Source: an uncultured Eubacteriales bacterium (GTDB lineage Bacteria; Bacillota; Clostridia; Christensenellales; Aristaeellaceae). From it: a stretch of DNA of 64,000 bases. The notes under the pieces are model-generated. The model saw nothing but the letters and a program-made list of their open reading frames with translations, did not search any database and was not told the DNA's origin. The position numbers were made by a program, and so were the translations under genes. The stretch lies in the NCBI GenBank assembly GCA_902765735.1, contig CACXBB010000007.1:1-64000 (forward strand), in the 5' to 3' direction. Of this stretch, positions 1 through 11,532 are shown one piece after another. Positions within the stretch are counted from its first letter, which is position 1. The number at the start of each line of letters is the position of its first letter.

Positions 1-1
1 C

Positions 2-94
2 GGTTACGGCTACAGGGATGACGAGTACTTCTTCACCCTCATTCGTTACCTCGCTCTGCCGGTTGCCTGGCTGGAATCCCACAACTTTCCGTGA
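2..94 (+). CDS. 3' end of an unidentified protein-coding gene (partial)
   Basis: An open frame enters from the left edge and stops at TGA 92-94. It encodes about 30 residues, rich in aromatic and hydrophobic residues and ending WLESHNFP. Most third codon positions are C or G, as in the confirmed genes of this window, which supports real coding sequence. No domain can be recognised from this fragment. It converges on ppdK, and a long hairpin at 160-193 lies between the two stops. Confidence 0.45.
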   Translation, partial: GYGYRDDEYFFTLIRYLALPVAWLESHNFP

Positions 95-159
95 AGAGCT
101 TTTTTTATATCTATACGGCGCCCTGGTTCGCGCGGAGGCGCCATCAGAAACAGAAAATC

Positions 160-193
160 GGAGCCTGTCCCCCGGATTCGGGGGACAGGCTCC
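160..193 (-). terminator. Hairpin between convergent genes, probable ppdK terminator
   Basis: Perfect arms GGAGCCTGTCCCCC and GGGGGACAGGCTCC flank a 6-nt loop (GGATTC). On the minus strand the stem is followed by GATTTTCTGTTT, a moderate U-rich tail, so it fits termination of ppdK. Readthrough from the left-edge gene would meet the same stem without a U-tract. Confidence 0.6.
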
Positions 194-216
194 GGTCGGT
201 TTACCTCGGGTCGTTA

Positions 217-2820
<2,604 letters not shown>

Positions 2821-2881
2821 GTGAATCCCTTCCCTTCAGATTTTTTATGATTCGTTGCACGTCTCCATTAAAGCACCTTTA

Positions 2882-2911
2882 ATTATAACGCTCAGGGGTT
2901 GCTTTTGGCAA
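2882..2911 (-). promoter_or_regulatory. Sigma-A promoter of ppdK
   Basis: Minus-strand TTGCCA (2911-2906), 18-nt spacer and TATAAT (2887-2882), about 60 nt upstream of the ppdK start. Confidence 0.6.
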
Positions 2912-2994
2912 GCGTTTCTGCGTTAATAATTGTCATTTTAACCATGATTCGCCTCTGAAATACGTCAAAATTGCACGGATTTACGCTTTTTAAG

Positions 2995-3024
2995 TTGACG
3001 GAACGCGGGTCAAGGGACTATAAT
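2995..3024 (+). promoter_or_regulatory. Sigma-A promoter of the DUF512 gene
   Basis: TTGACG (2995-3000), 18-nt spacer and TATAAT (3019-3024), followed 45 nt later by the ATG at 3069. It is divergent from the ppdK promoter. Confidence 0.7.
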
Positions 3025-3068
3025 GAAAAATAGAGTATTCTGGGATAAAGGCGTTTTGCGGAGGCAGC

Positions 3069-4385
3069 ATGTCGCATATCATACAGGCCGTCGATCCCCA
3101 CAGCCCCGCCCGGCGCGCGGGCATTCGCGCGGGGGACCGGCTCACGCGGATCAACGGGGAGGTGGTCGTCGATTTCATCGACTACCAGGCCCTCACCGCC
3201 AACCGGGCGCTGAGCGTGCAGGTGCTCCGCGGGACGCAGGCGCTCGACTTTCACATCCGAAAGGACGAGTACGCCCCGCTGGGACTGAGGTTCGAACGGC
3301 CCATGATGTCCGCCACCCGGCTTTGCTGCAACAAATGCCTGTTCTGCTTCGTGGACCAGCTCCCCGACGACGCCCGGGACACCATGCGCGTCAAGGACGA
3401 CGACTGGCGCATGAGTCTGATGATGGGCAGCTACGTGACGCTGACCAACGTGTCCGACCGGGAGCTTCAGCGCATCATCGACCGGCACGCCTCGCCGCTG
3501 TACGTGTCCGTGCACTGCACCGACCCCGACCTGCGCAGCCGGGTGCTGGGCACCCCCAGGGCCGCGCGGCTGATGAAGCAGCTTCGCATGCTCTCCGATG
3601 GCGGCGTCGAGTGCCACTGTCAATGCGTGCTGTGCCCCGGCATCAACGACGGCGCGGCGCTGGAGCGCACCATACGGGAGCTTTCGGAGATCCCCGGCAT
3701 GCGCTCGCTGGCGCTGGTGCCCGTGGGCCTGACCGGCCACCGCGAGGGGCTGTGTGCGCTGCGCCCCTACACCCGGGACGAGGCCCGGGCGGTGGTCGAT
3801 ATCGCCGAAAAGTGGCGGGCTGTTCTGCTTGAAACGCGGGGCACGCGGTTCGTGTTCCCCTCCGACGAGTTCTACCTCCAGGCCGATGCGCCCATCCCGC
3901 CGGACGAGGCCTACGAGGGCTACGAGCAGATCGACGACGGCGTTGGGCTTTTGCGGCTCCTGGACACCGAGTACGCCGAGGCCTGGGCGGATGCCGGGGA
4001 TGCCGTGACCCGCGCGGATCAGACGGTCCGCCTGGCCATCGCCTGCGGGAAGTCCGCCGAGGCGTTTTTGCGGGACATGCTCTCGCGCCGCCCCGTGGCT
4101 GGGGCGGAGATCGACGTCTACGGCCTTACGAACACCTGGTTCGGCCCCACGGTCACCGTGTCCGGGCTGATCACCGGCGGCGACCTGATGGGCCAGATGA
4201 AGGGCGTGCCCTGCGACGCCGTCATGATCACTGAGGTCATGCTCCGCGAAAACGACGATAAATTCCTCGACGACACCACCCTGCCCCAGGTCTCCCAAGC
4301 CCTCGGCAAGCCCGTCGTTCCGGTCGGGCGACGCGGAGAGGATCTGTTGGAGACGATACTGAGGTTGAGGGACGGGGAGATTTAA
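3069..4385 (+). CDS. DUF512 family protein with N-terminal PDZ and Cys-rich Fe-S motif
   Basis: 438 residues. The N-terminus (about 1-60) is PDZ-like (SPARRAGIRAGDRLTRING). A central segment has a radical-SAM-like cysteine motif, CCNKCLFCFVDQLP, near residue 85, and the C-terminal half matches DUF512 proteins (FPSDEFYLQADAPIP). Such proteins are widespread in Clostridia and Actinobacteria and are often annotated as NifB/MoaA-like Fe-S oxidoreductases. Their reaction is unknown, so no function is assigned. It lies upstream of der, a common neighbour in Firmicutes, and has its own promoter at 2995-3024. The start at 3069 is preceded by a purine-rich GCGGAGGCAGC. Confidence 0.85.
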   Translation: MSHIIQAVDPHSPARRAGIRAGDRLTRINGEVVVDFIDYQALTANRALSVQVLRGTQALDFHIRKDEYAPLGLRFERPMMSATRLCCNKCLFCFVDQLPDDARDTMRVKDDDWRMSLMMGSYVTLTNVSDRELQRIIDRHASPLYVSVHCTDPDLRSRVLGTPRAARLMKQLRMLSDGGVECHCQCVLCPGINDGAALERTIRELSEIPGMRSLALVPVGLTGHREGLCALRPYTRDEARAVVDIAEKWRAVLLETRGTRFVFPSDEFYLQADAPIPPDEAYEGYEQIDDGVGLLRLLDTEYAEAWADAGDAVTRADQTVRLAIACGKSAEAFLRDMLSRRPVAGAEIDVYGLTNTWFGPTVTVSGLITGGDLMGQMKGVPCDAVMITEVMLRENDDKFLDDTTLPQVSQALGKPVVPVGRRGEDLLETILRLRDGEI

Positions 4386-4516
4386 TTAGGAATTAGGAAT
4401 GAGGAGTTAGGAATTATTGTGCGTGCTGCCGCGCATTAATATCGATCCTTCAACAGAAATGGCGTCAGCAGCTAACTCCAATTCCTAATTCCTGACTCCT
4501 CATTCCTAATTCATAA
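4386..4516. repeat. Inverted pair of 7-bp repeat arrays (GGAATTA type)
   Basis: Left array 4386-4418 iterates a 7-bp unit (TTAGGAA/TGAGGAG); right array 4478-4512 is its inverse (TTCCTAA, CTCCTCA, TTCCTAA). Together they form a long imperfect hairpin around about 60 nt of unique sequence. The same architecture recurs at 25.7, 36.7 and 40.6 kb. There is no clear promoter for der inside. Confidence 0.7.
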
Positions 4517-4546
4517 ATACCGCTCCTCAATATGGAGGTACAGATT

Positions 4547-5869
4547 ATGTCCAAACCCCTCGTCGCCATCGTCGGCCGCCCGAACGTGGGCAAGTCCACC
4601 TTCTTCAACCAGATGGTGGGCAAGCGCATCGCCATCGTGGAGGACACCCCCGGGGTGACCCGCGACCGGGTGTACGCCGACTGCGAATGGCAGAATTACA
4701 GGTTTACGCTGATCGACACCGGCGGCATCGATCCGAATTCGGACGACCCGCTGCTGTCGCAGATGCGCCGCCAGGCGGAGATCGCCATCGAGACCTGCGA
4801 CGTGATCCTCTTCTTCGTGGACGGCAAGACCGGCATGACCGCCGACGACGAGGACGTGGCCGACATGCTGCGCCGCTCCGGCAAGCCCGTGATGCTGGTG
4901 GTCAACAAGATCGACAACGTGCGCCAGATGGACAACATCTACGAGTTCTACAACCTGGGCATGGGCGACCCCATCGGCGTGAGCTCGGTGAACCTTCTGA
5001 ACTTCGGCGACCTGCTGGAGGCGCTGTGCGCGCTGTTCCCGGACCCGGATGCCGAGGGGGAGGAGTCGGGCGCGATACAGATCGCCGTGGTGGGCAAGCC
5101 CAACGTGGGCAAGTCCAGCCTGGTCAACCGCATCCTCGGGGAGGACCGGGTGATGGTGTCGGACATCGCGGGCACCACCCGCGATGCCATCGACACCCGC
5201 TTCACCGACAATGGCCAGGACTTCGTGATCATCGACACCGCCGGCATCCGCCGCAAACGGGCCATCGAGTACCAGTCGCTGGAGCGCTTCTCCATCGTGC
5301 GGGCGCTGGCGGCCATCGACCGCTGCGACGTGGCGCTGCTGCTCATCGACGCCACCCAGGGCGTCACCGAGCAGGACAGCAAGATCGCAGGTTACGTGGA
5401 CGAGCAGGGCAAGGCAGCCGTGATCGTGGTCAACAAGTGGGACGCCGTCGAGAAGGACACCAAGACCATGGACAAGTTCGTCCGGGAGGTCCGGGAGAAC
5501 CTCAAGTTCATGGCCTACGCGCCGGTGCTGTTCATATCGGCCATGACCGGCCAGCGGGTGAACCGGGTGCTGGAGGCCGTGCGCGACGCCTACGCCCAGG
5601 CCACCCGACGGATCACCACCGGGCTTCTCAACGACATCCTCGCCGACGCCCAGGCGGCGCTGCAGCCCCCGGCCACCTCCGGGCGGCGGCTCAAGATCTA
5701 CTATGCCACCCAGCAGGCCGTGCAGCCCCCGACCTTCGTGATGTTCGTCAACGAGGCCAGCCTCATGCACTTCTCCTATGAGCGCTACCTCGAGGGCCAG
5801 TTCCGCAAGGCGTTTGGGTTTGAGGGAACACCGCTCAAGTTTATACTTCGGGAGCGGAAGAAGGAGTAG
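4547..5869 (+). CDS. der: GTPase Der (EngA), ribosome assembly
   Basis: Essential double-domain GTPase that acts on the 50S subunit during late maturation. The first G domain has the P-loop GRPNVGKST and NKID; the second has GKPNVGKSS and NKWD. The C-terminus is KH-like (about residues 350-440). ATG 4547 (MSKPLVAIVG) is preceded by GGAGG at ideal spacing; an in-frame upstream codon at 4532 lies over the Shine-Dalgarno and is rejected. The 440-residue product is standard. plsY follows 37 nt downstream on the same strand, the usual der-plsY order in Firmicutes. Confidence 0.97.
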   Translation: MSKPLVAIVGRPNVGKSTFFNQMVGKRIAIVEDTPGVTRDRVYADCEWQNYRFTLIDTGGIDPNSDDPLLSQMRRQAEIAIETCDVILFFVDGKTGMTADDEDVADMLRRSGKPVMLVVNKIDNVRQMDNIYEFYNLGMGDPIGVSSVNLLNFGDLLEALCALFPDPDAEGEESGAIQIAVVGKPNVGKSSLVNRILGEDRVMVSDIAGTTRDAIDTRFTDNGQDFVIIDTAGIRRKRAIEYQSLERFSIVRALAAIDRCDVALLLIDATQGVTEQDSKIAGYVDEQGKAAVIVVNKWDAVEKDTKTMDKFVREVRENLKFMAYAPVLFISAMTGQRVNRVLEAVRDAYAQATRRITTGLLNDILADAQAALQPPATSGRRLKIYYATQQAVQPPTFVMFVNEASLMHFSYERYLEGQFRKAFGFEGTPLKFILRERKKE

Positions 5870-5906
5870 GTCAATTCCCCATTCCCCATTCAAGAGGTGA
5901 TACAAA

Positions 5907-6560
5907 ATGATTCTGAAATACATCCTCAGCGCCGTCATCGGCTACATCCTCGGCAACATCCCCTCCGGCGTGCTGATCGCCCGGGGCTTCGGCATCAGCG
6001 ACGTGCGCAAGTACGGCAGCGGCAACTCCGGCACCACCAACGTGCTCAGGACCGTGGGCTGGCTGCCCAGCGTGCTGACGCTGGTGTGCGACTGCCTCAA
6101 GGGCTGGATCGCCTGCGTGATCGGCCGGGCGCTGGGCGGCGACCTGGGCATGCTGCTGGGCGGCTTCTTCGCCGTGGTGGGGCACGATTTCCCGGCGACC
6201 ATGGGCTTCAGGGGCGGCAAGGGCATCGCCACGTCGCTGGCGCTGATCATCGCCATCCACCCGTGGCTGGCGCTGGCGGAGCTGGTGGCCGTGATCGTCG
6301 TGGTGGCCGTCACCCGCTATATGTCCATCGCCTCGCTGATCGCCGCCGTGGCGTTCCCGGTGTTCACGGCCATACTCTGCCGGGGCCGGGAGAACTACGG
6401 CCTGTTTTTGCTGTTCTCGATCATGGCGGCGGCGCTGGCCATCTTCCAGCACCGCGGCAACATCAAGCGCCTGATCCGGGGCGAGGAAAACCGCCTCGAT
6501 TTTGGCAAGATCTCCAAGGTCTCTGAAAAGGTCCTGAAAAACATGAAAAAGCATAAATAG
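5907..6560 (+). CDS. plsY: Acyl-phosphate:glycerol-3-phosphate acyltransferase PlsY
   Basis: Integral membrane enzyme that transfers an acyl group from acyl-phosphate to glycerol-3-phosphate, the first step of phospholipid synthesis. Conserved motifs are visible: an N-terminal membrane segment leading to GNIPSG, then GSGNSGTTNVLR, a central GHDFPATMGFRGGKGIA and further membrane segments. It has 217 residues, as usual. AAGAGGTG precedes the ATG. It probably shares a transcript with der. The basic C-terminal tail (KVLKNMKKHK) is unremarkable. Confidence 0.95.
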   Translation: MILKYILSAVIGYILGNIPSGVLIARGFGISDVRKYGSGNSGTTNVLRTVGWLPSVLTLVCDCLKGWIACVIGRALGGDLGMLLGGFFAVVGHDFPATMGFRGGKGIATSLALIIAIHPWLALAELVAVIVVVAVTRYMSIASLIAAVAFPVFTAILCRGRENYGLFLLFSIMAAALAIFQHRGNIKRLIRGEENRLDFGKISKVSEKVLKNMKKHK

Positions 6561-6578
6561 AGAAAGGAAGATACTACC

Positions 6579-8114
6579 ATGAGCAAGAAGTACCTGATCG
6601 GCCTGGACATCGGCACCTCCGGCGCGAAGTGCATCATCGTGGACGACGAGGGCAAGGTCGTCGCCTCCTCCACCCAGGAATACCCGCTCTACACCCCGAA
6701 GCCCGGCTGGGCGGAGCAAGACCCCAAGGACTGGTGGGACGCCTGCGTGCGGGGTCTCAAGGTGATCCTGCCGAAGTCCGGCGTGAATCCGGCGGACATC
6801 GCGGGCGTCAGCTATTCCGGCCAGATGCACGGCCTGGTGGCGCTGGATGCGGCCAACGAGGTCATCCGTCCCGCCATACTGTGGTGCGACCAGCGCACCC
6901 AGGCCCAGTGCGACTGGATCACCGAGAAGGCTGGCGGCCTGAAGGGCCTTCTGACCTACACCAACAACCAGATGCTCACCGGCTACACCGGCGGCAAGAT
7001 CCTGTGGCTCAAGGAGGAGGAGCCGGACAACTTCGCGAAGATGAAGCTGTTCGTGTGCCCCAAGGACTACATCCGCTACAAGATGACCGGCACGCTGGGC
7101 ATCGACATGTCCGACGCCTCCGGCACGGGCTTCTTTGACGTCCGCAACCGCAAGTGGTCCGACGGGCTGATCGAACTGGCGGGCCTTGACAAGGCCATCT
7201 TCCCCGAGGCCCACGAGTCCACCGAGCTGGCGGGCAAAGTCACCGCCGCGGCGGCCGCCGAGACCGGCCTCCCCGAGGGCCTGAACTGCTACTACGGCGG
7301 CGGCGACGCCATCATACAGACCACCGGCGGCGGCATGGTGAAGCCCGGCACGCTGGGCGTGGTCATCGGCACCGCGGGCAACGTGGCCATGGCGCTGGAC
7401 AAGTACGAGGACAACCCCAACGGCGCGCTGCAGCTCTTCTGCGGCAACGAGCCCGGCTCCTGGATGGCCCTGGGCGTCACGCTGACCGCCGGCGGCGCGT
7501 ACCGCTGGTACCGCGACGAGCTGTGCAAGTACGAGCACACCGTGGCCGACGCCGAGCAGCGCAACGTCTACGACGTGATGGGTGAGAGCGCCGCCGAATC
7601 CGTGCCCGGCGCCCACGGCGTGGTGTTCACCCCCTACCTGACCGGCGAGCGCTGCCCCTATCCGGACCCCAACTGCCGCGCGTCCTTCTACGGACTGACC
7701 CTCGGCGCGACCAAGGCCGACATCACCCGCTCCGTCATGGAGGGCGTCACCTATTCCCTCAGGCAGCTGGTGGACATCATGGGCTCCTTCGCTCACAATG
7801 AGAAGGTCTATACCTCCGGCGGCGGCAGCGCCTCCCAGCTCTGGCGGCAGATGCAGGCGGACATCTTCAACCTGCCCGTCTACACCATGTCCGCGGCCAG
7901 CGAGGGCGGCGCCTACGGCGCGATCATGGTCGCCGGCGTCGGCGCAGGCATCTGGAAGGATTTGAAGGAGGCCGCCGGCATCATCAAGGCCGAGACCGAG
8001 ACCCTACCCTGCCCCGAGAACCAGCCCGCCTACAACGACACCTACGACATCTACTGCAAGCTCTACCACGCGCTCAAGCCCGTCTACGACGCGAGCGCCG
8101 CGAAGGGGTATTGA
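6579..8114 (+). CDS. xylB: Xylulokinase (FGGY sugar kinase)
   Basis: Phosphorylates D-xylulose to xylulose-5-phosphate for the pentose phosphate pathway. The 511-residue FGGY-family protein has the N-terminal phosphate-1 motif GLDIGTSGAKCIIVD, the substrate-contact segment SGQMHGLV and the C-terminal ATP-site motif YTSGGGSASQLWRQMQAD. The SGQMHG and WCDQRT segments favour xylulokinase over glycerol or rhamnulose kinase. It starts 18 nt after plsY with AGAAAGGAAG as ribosome binding site and is probably cotranscribed. No xylose isomerase or transporter is nearby, so the sugar assignment rests on family motifs. Confidence 0.9.
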   Translation: MSKKYLIGLDIGTSGAKCIIVDDEGKVVASSTQEYPLYTPKPGWAEQDPKDWWDACVRGLKVILPKSGVNPADIAGVSYSGQMHGLVALDAANEVIRPAILWCDQRTQAQCDWITEKAGGLKGLLTYTNNQMLTGYTGGKILWLKEEEPDNFAKMKLFVCPKDYIRYKMTGTLGIDMSDASGTGFFDVRNRKWSDGLIELAGLDKAIFPEAHESTELAGKVTAAAAAETGLPEGLNCYYGGGDAIIQTTGGGMVKPGTLGVVIGTAGNVAMALDKYEDNPNGALQLFCGNEPGSWMALGVTLTAGGAYRWYRDELCKYEHTVADAEQRNVYDVMGESAAESVPGAHGVVFTPYLTGERCPYPDPNCRASFYGLTLGATKADITRSVMEGVTYSLRQLVDIMGSFAHNEKVYTSGGGSASQLWRQMQADIFNLPVYTMSAASEGGAYGAIMVAGVGAGIWKDLKEAAGIIKAETETLPCPENQPAYNDTYDIYCKLYHALKPVYDASAAKGY

Positions 8115-8145
8115 TGGGTTATGCACGGGGGACTCCGTTTCGTAA

Positions 8146-8200
8146 AGCCTTCCCCTTTAGGGGAAGGTGGCATTTGCGAAGCAAATGACGAAAGAGGTCG
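8146..8200 (+). repeat. REP-like double hairpin (family C, copy 1)
   Basis: The first hairpin is CCTTCCCC-TTT-AGGGGAAGG, followed by GGCATTTGC-GAA-GCAAATGAC. A conserved tail (GAAAGAGGTCG) ends the unit. Further copies lie near 36.8 (two), 40.75, 43.05 and 49.2 kb. Confidence 0.8.
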
Positions 8201-8292
8201 TTCCTGTTCCCCACGTAAAAGGGATACCGGATTACAGTCCGATATCCCTTTAATTATACTCCCGCGGCGCGCCAGCGCAGCAGATGGGGTTT

Positions 8293-8400
8293 CCAAAGGG
8301 GCACAGCCCCTTTGGCGGGGTTCTCAGGGGCGGAGCCCCTGAGTGAGGGGTCCGGAGGACGGTCCTCCCCCGGGGGAGCGGAGCTCCCCCGGAGGACGTT
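8293..8400. repeat. Stacked GC-rich hairpins (family E, copy 1)
   Basis: Four consecutive stems are visible: AAAGGGG-CACA-GCCCCTTT, CTCAGGGG-CGGA-GCCCCTGAG, GGAGGAC-GGTCCTCC and GGGGGAG-CGGA-GCTCCCCC. The array lies between the convergent xylB and J-domain genes and may terminate both. Related arrays occur at 10.1 and 17.9 kb. Confidence 0.75.
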
Positions 8401-8402
8401 CC

Positions 8403-8897
8403 TCACCGACGCCGCAGCAGCCGACCCAGGCGCGCGTTGGCGTTGAGCTGTTCGGCCTCCCGGAGGGCGCGGGCGTACTTGATGGAATCGGGGTTCTGAT
8501 GGACGGCGACGGAGAGGTAGATCAGGGCCTTGTCGATCTCGCTCAACTGCATGAGCACGTAGCCGAACAGGAAATTCCACTCGGCGCAGCGGGTGTTGAG
8601 GCCCATCAGCTTTTTGCGGGCGGAGGAATACATGCCATCGTCGATCAGCTGTTGCGCCTGCCTGAGGCCCTCGTCCTCATTGCGGGCCGCGCCGCGGGCG
8701 TTGGTCAGGCCGTCGAGGCACGCGCGGTAGGCGGCGTTGATGTCCGCCATGCGATTGTTGGCCCAGTCGCGCTCCGGCCCGGCCATGAAGCGGTCCGGGT
8801 GCCAGCGCCGCGCCAGGTCGCGGTAGGCCGCGCGAATCTCATCGCGGGAGGCCGTCGGCGCGACGTTCAATAATTCATAGGCATTCAAGGTGTTCAC
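8403..8897 (-). CDS. J-domain (DnaJ-like) protein
   Basis: 164 residues. The N-terminal J domain (residues 1-65) has DEIRAAYRDLARRWHPDR, with the HPD tripeptide needed to stimulate DnaK ATPase. There is no Gly/Phe or zinc-finger region, so it is not DnaJ itself. The rest (about 70-160) is helical and looks like a short TPR-like region (SEIDKALIYLSVAVHQ). It is probably a specialised Hsp70 co-chaperone of unknown client. It is monocistronic behind a consensus promoter (8965-8937). GAGGTG precedes the ATG. Confidence 0.85.
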   Translation of the reverse strand: MNTLNAYELLNVAPTASRDEIRAAYRDLARRWHPDRFMAGPERDWANNRMADINAAYRACLDGLTNARGAARNEDEGLRQAQQLIDDGMYSSARKKLMGLNTRCAEWNFLFGYVLMQLSEIDKALIYLSVAVHQNPDSIKYARALREAEQLNANARLGRLLRRR

Positions 8898-8936
8898 CTC
8901 GTGAAAATCATATGTTCATAGCCGTGGAATATGCGA

Positions 8937-8965
8937 ATTATAGCATCCCCCCTCGCCCCTGTCAA
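8937..8965 (-). promoter_or_regulatory. Consensus sigma-A promoter of the J-domain gene
   Basis: Minus-strand TTGACA (8965-8960), 17-nt spacer and TATAAT (8942-8937): a perfect match. No CIRCE-type repeat is visible. Confidence 0.8.
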
Positions 8966-9087
8966 GAACGGTTCGATTAACACCCGTCGCATTTCCCGTT
9001 CTCCTTTCCCTATCGGGCACAATTATTACAAAATTATTTCATATTCCGTTAATTTGTCATGAAATTGAAAAATTTGCCAAAACCCTG

Positions 9088-9116
9088 TTTACATTTGGGG
9101 CAAAATGGAGTATAAT
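9088..9116 (+). promoter_or_regulatory. Sigma-A promoter of the 9161 gene
   Basis: TTTACA (9088-9093), 17-nt spacer and TATAAT (9111-9116), 45 nt before the ATG. Confidence 0.75.
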
Positions 9117-9160
9117 ATGACTGTTGAAGGAATTGTTGTCTCATTTTAGGAAGTGACAAT

Positions 9161-9907
9161 ATGAGCGATATGAGCGAAAACAAAGTCGGACGCCACGCCA
9201 AACCGAAGCCCACCGGCGTCTCCGCGCTGCGCAGTGCGGAAAACCAGGCCCGCGGCAAGTCCGCGGCAAAGGGCAGCAGGACCAGGGCCGGCAGCCGTGC
9301 CGCCATCAAACAGGCCGGGAAGGCCGCGCCGAAGAAGGCCCGCAGGCCTGTGAACTCGGAAAACGTCAAGACCGCGCTGTGGCTGTGGTGCTTTCCGGTA
9401 GGGCTCAGCAGGATGTGGCGCAAGGCGTGCACCTGGCCCAAGGGCGTGAAGGTCGGCATCACCGCGGCGATGGCGGCGGTGCTGGTGGCCATATTCGTCA
9501 TCCCCACCCCCACGGCGGACCGGTACACCACCGGCATCCAGATGGTGACCGACAAGCCGGAGGTCGAGGTCTACGGCCCCGCGCTGCCCACGCTGATCGT
9601 GCAGGGCTATACCCGGGAGAACACCGGCTCCATCATCGTGGACCAGGTGGCCAGCGACGTCCACTACGTCTACGCCGCCGACGGCGCCGAGTGCTACCAC
9701 GAGTACGAGTGCAAATTCGCGTTCGCCAGCTCCCAGCGCCTCACGGTCTATGAGGCCTACCACCTGGGCTTCAAGCCCTGCGGACGCTGTAACCCGCCGG
9801 TGTATGTCCCCGGCGAGACCGACCCCATCACCGCCCAGCCGCTGAACAGCCCGGCGGAGGCGCAGCCCGCATCCGAAGAAGAACCGGCAGAGGATACCGC
9901 CGGCTAA
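9161..9907 (+). CDS. One-TM protein with extracytoplasmic Cys/His motif
   Basis: Not a named family to my eye; 248 residues. Residues 1-85 are strongly basic and Ala/Lys-rich. A single transmembrane helix follows near 105-125 (ITAAMAAVLVAIFVIP), so the C-terminal half is probably outside the membrane. That half carries GAECYHEYECKFAF and, about 15 residues on, GFKPCGRCNPP. The pattern YHxxxC...PCxxCxP resembles the small zinc-binding module seen at the end of some exported nucleases and Ada-like domains. The extreme C-terminus is acidic and Pro/Ala-rich. Its own promoter and an AGGAAG site precede the ATG. The function is unknown; metal binding is inferred from the Cys/His pattern. Confidence 0.75.
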   Translation: MSDMSENKVGRHAKPKPTGVSALRSAENQARGKSAAKGSRTRAGSRAAIKQAGKAAPKKARRPVNSENVKTALWLWCFPVGLSRMWRKACTWPKGVKVGITAAMAAVLVAIFVIPTPTADRYTTGIQMVTDKPEVEVYGPALPTLIVQGYTRENTGSIIVDQVASDVHYVYAADGAECYHEYECKFAFASSQRLTVYEAYHLGFKPCGRCNPPVYVPGETDPITAQPLNSPAEAQPASEEEPAEDTAG

Positions 9908-9909
9908 AT

Positions 9910-10030
9910 GTAGGGGCGATGCCCTCATCGCCCGTTGTCGAACCCACATACGTAGGGGCGGCGATGCGCCGCCCGCCCATGAAGTACGCTGCATTTCGTA
10001 CCCGGGCGGGCGCCGCATCGGCGCCCCTAC
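9910..10030. repeat. GTAGGGGCG palindromic repeat (family B, copy 1)
   Basis: A short unit (GTAGGGGCGATGCCC...) is followed by a longer palindrome opening GTAGGGGCGGCGATGCGCC and closing GGCGCCCCTAC. Similar units are at 25.75, 40.62, 40.81, 48.91 and 49.33 kb. Confidence 0.75.
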
Positions 10031-10086
10031 ATATGTTTCATGAATCCATAGCCGGTCCTTTTCCTGTGCCGCGCAAGCGGCACGAC

Positions 10087-10146
10087 CGGGGGTTCTCAGG
10101 GGGCTCAGTCCCCTGAGCAGGGGGGCCGACGGCGTCCCCCCGGCGT
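10087..10146. repeat. Stacked GC-rich hairpins (family E, copy 2)
   Basis: CTCAGGGG-GCTCAGT-CCCCTGAG followed by a GGGGGG...CCCCCC stem, between the convergent 9161 gene and the PFL gene. Confidence 0.65.
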
Positions 10147-10159
10147 AACCCCTCCCCGC

Positions 10160-11518
10160 TCAGTTCTTCAGCGAATGCAGCGGCGCGGGGATGCGCCCGC
10201 CGCGGCGGATGAAGGGCTCTGCGCTGAACGGGCGCACGGAGATGACGGGCGCGTGGCCCAGCAGCCCGCCGAACTCCACGTTGTCGCCCACCGCCTTGCC
10301 GGGGGCGGGGATGACGCGCACGGCGGTGGTCTTGTTGTTGACCATGCCGATGGCAGCCTCGTCGGCAATAATGGCGGCGATGGTCTCCGCGGGGGTGTCG
10401 CCGGGGATGGCGATCATGTCAAGCCCCACCGAGCACACGCAGGTCATGGCCTCCAGCTTCTCCAGCGACAGCGCGCCGCGCTGGGCGGCCTGGATCATGC
10501 CGATGTCCTCGCTGACGGGGATGAACGCGCCGGACAGCCCGCCCACGTGGGAGGACGCCATCACGCCGCCCTTCTTCACGGCGTCGTTCAGAAGCGCCAG
10601 CGCCGCGGTGGTGCCGTGGGCGCCGCAGACCTCCAGGCCCATCTCCTCCAGGATCGCCGCCACCGAGTCGCCCACCGCCGGGGTGGGGGCCAGGGACAGG
10701 TCCACGATGCCGAAGGGCACGCCCAGCCGCCGGCTGGCCTCGCGGGCTACGAGCTGGCCCACGCGGGTGATCTGGAAGGCCGTGCGCTTGATGGTCTCCG
10801 CCACCTCGTCAAAGGGCGCGTCCTTCACCTTTTCAAGGGCCACCTTCACCACGCCGGGGCCCGAGACGCCCACGCTCACAGCACAGTCGCCCTCGCCGGG
10901 ACCGTAGAACGCCCCCGCCATGAAGGGATTGTCCTCCACCGCGTTGCAGAACACCACCAGCTTCGCGCAGCCCAGCCCGCCGTTGTCCGCCGTGGCCGCG
11001 GCGGTGTTTTTGACCGCCTCGCCCATCAGCCGCACGGCGTCCATGTTGATGCCCGCCCGGGTGGAGCCCACGTTGACCGAGGAGCACAGAAAGTCCGTGA
11101 TGGACAGCGCCTCGGGGATGGATTCGATCAGCCGCCGGTCCGCCTCCGTCATGGCCTTGTGCACCAGCGCCGAGTAGCCGCCGATGAAGTCCACACCGGT
11201 AGCCTTGGCGGCGTCGTCCAGCGCCTTCGCCACCCTCACGGGGTTCTTGATCGCGCCGGTGATCAGCGCCGCCGGGGTCACCGAGATGCGCTTGTTCACG
11301 ATGGGCACGCCGATCTCCCGCTCGATGTCCCGGCCCACTTTCACCAGATGCTCGGCCTGCCGGGTGATGCGGTCGTAGACGTTGTTACACAGCTTCTTTT
11401 CGTCGTCCGTCACGCAGTTAAACAGCGATACCCCCATGGTGATCGTGCGCACGTCCAGCTTCTGGTGGTCGATCATCTGCAGGGTCTCGAGGATCTCAGA
11501 GGTATTGATCATGTGCAT
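10160..11518 (-). CDS. PFL family (DUF711/UPF0210) protein
   Basis: 452 residues; matches UPF0210 proteins, which resemble the glycyl-radical/PFL fold and are almost always paired with an ACT-domain protein, as here (14 nt downstream of the ACT gene). The conserved opening ([18 protein letters not shown]) and [16 protein letters not shown] are present, with a C-terminal [16 protein letters not shown]. The reaction is unknown; a ligand-responsive enzyme regulated by the ACT partner is inference. ATG 11518 has an AAGGGGGG Shine-Dalgarno at 8-9 nt; the in-frame ATG two codons later is less well placed. Confidence 0.9.
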   Translation of the reverse strand: MHMINTSEILETLQMIDHQKLDVRTITMGVSLFNCVTDDEKKLCNNVYDRITRQAEHLVKVGRDIEREIGVPIVNKRISVTPAALITGAIKNPVRVAKALDDAAKATGVDFIGGYSALVHKAMTEADRRLIESIPEALSITDFLCSSVNVGSTRAGINMDAVRLMGEAVKNTAAATADNGGLGCAKLVVFCNAVEDNPFMAGAFYGPGEGDCAVSVGVSGPGVVKVALEKVKDAPFDEVAETIKRTAFQITRVGQLVAREASRRLGVPFGIVDLSLAPTPAVGDSVAAILEEMGLEVCGAHGTTAALALLNDAVKKGGVMASSHVGGLSGAFIPVSEDIGMIQAAQRGALSLEKLEAMTCVCSVGLDMIAIPGDTPAETIAAIIADEAAIGMVNNKTTAVRVIPAPGKAVGDNVEFGGLLGHAPVISVRPFSAEPFIRRGGRIPAPLHSLKN

Positions 11519-11532
11519 GCGTCAATCCCCCC

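Noticed and set aside
3018-4298. Long antisense frame over the DUF512 gene
   Set aside because: Codon-bias artefact; no ribosome binding site or domain, and the plus-strand gene has promoter, start and motifs.
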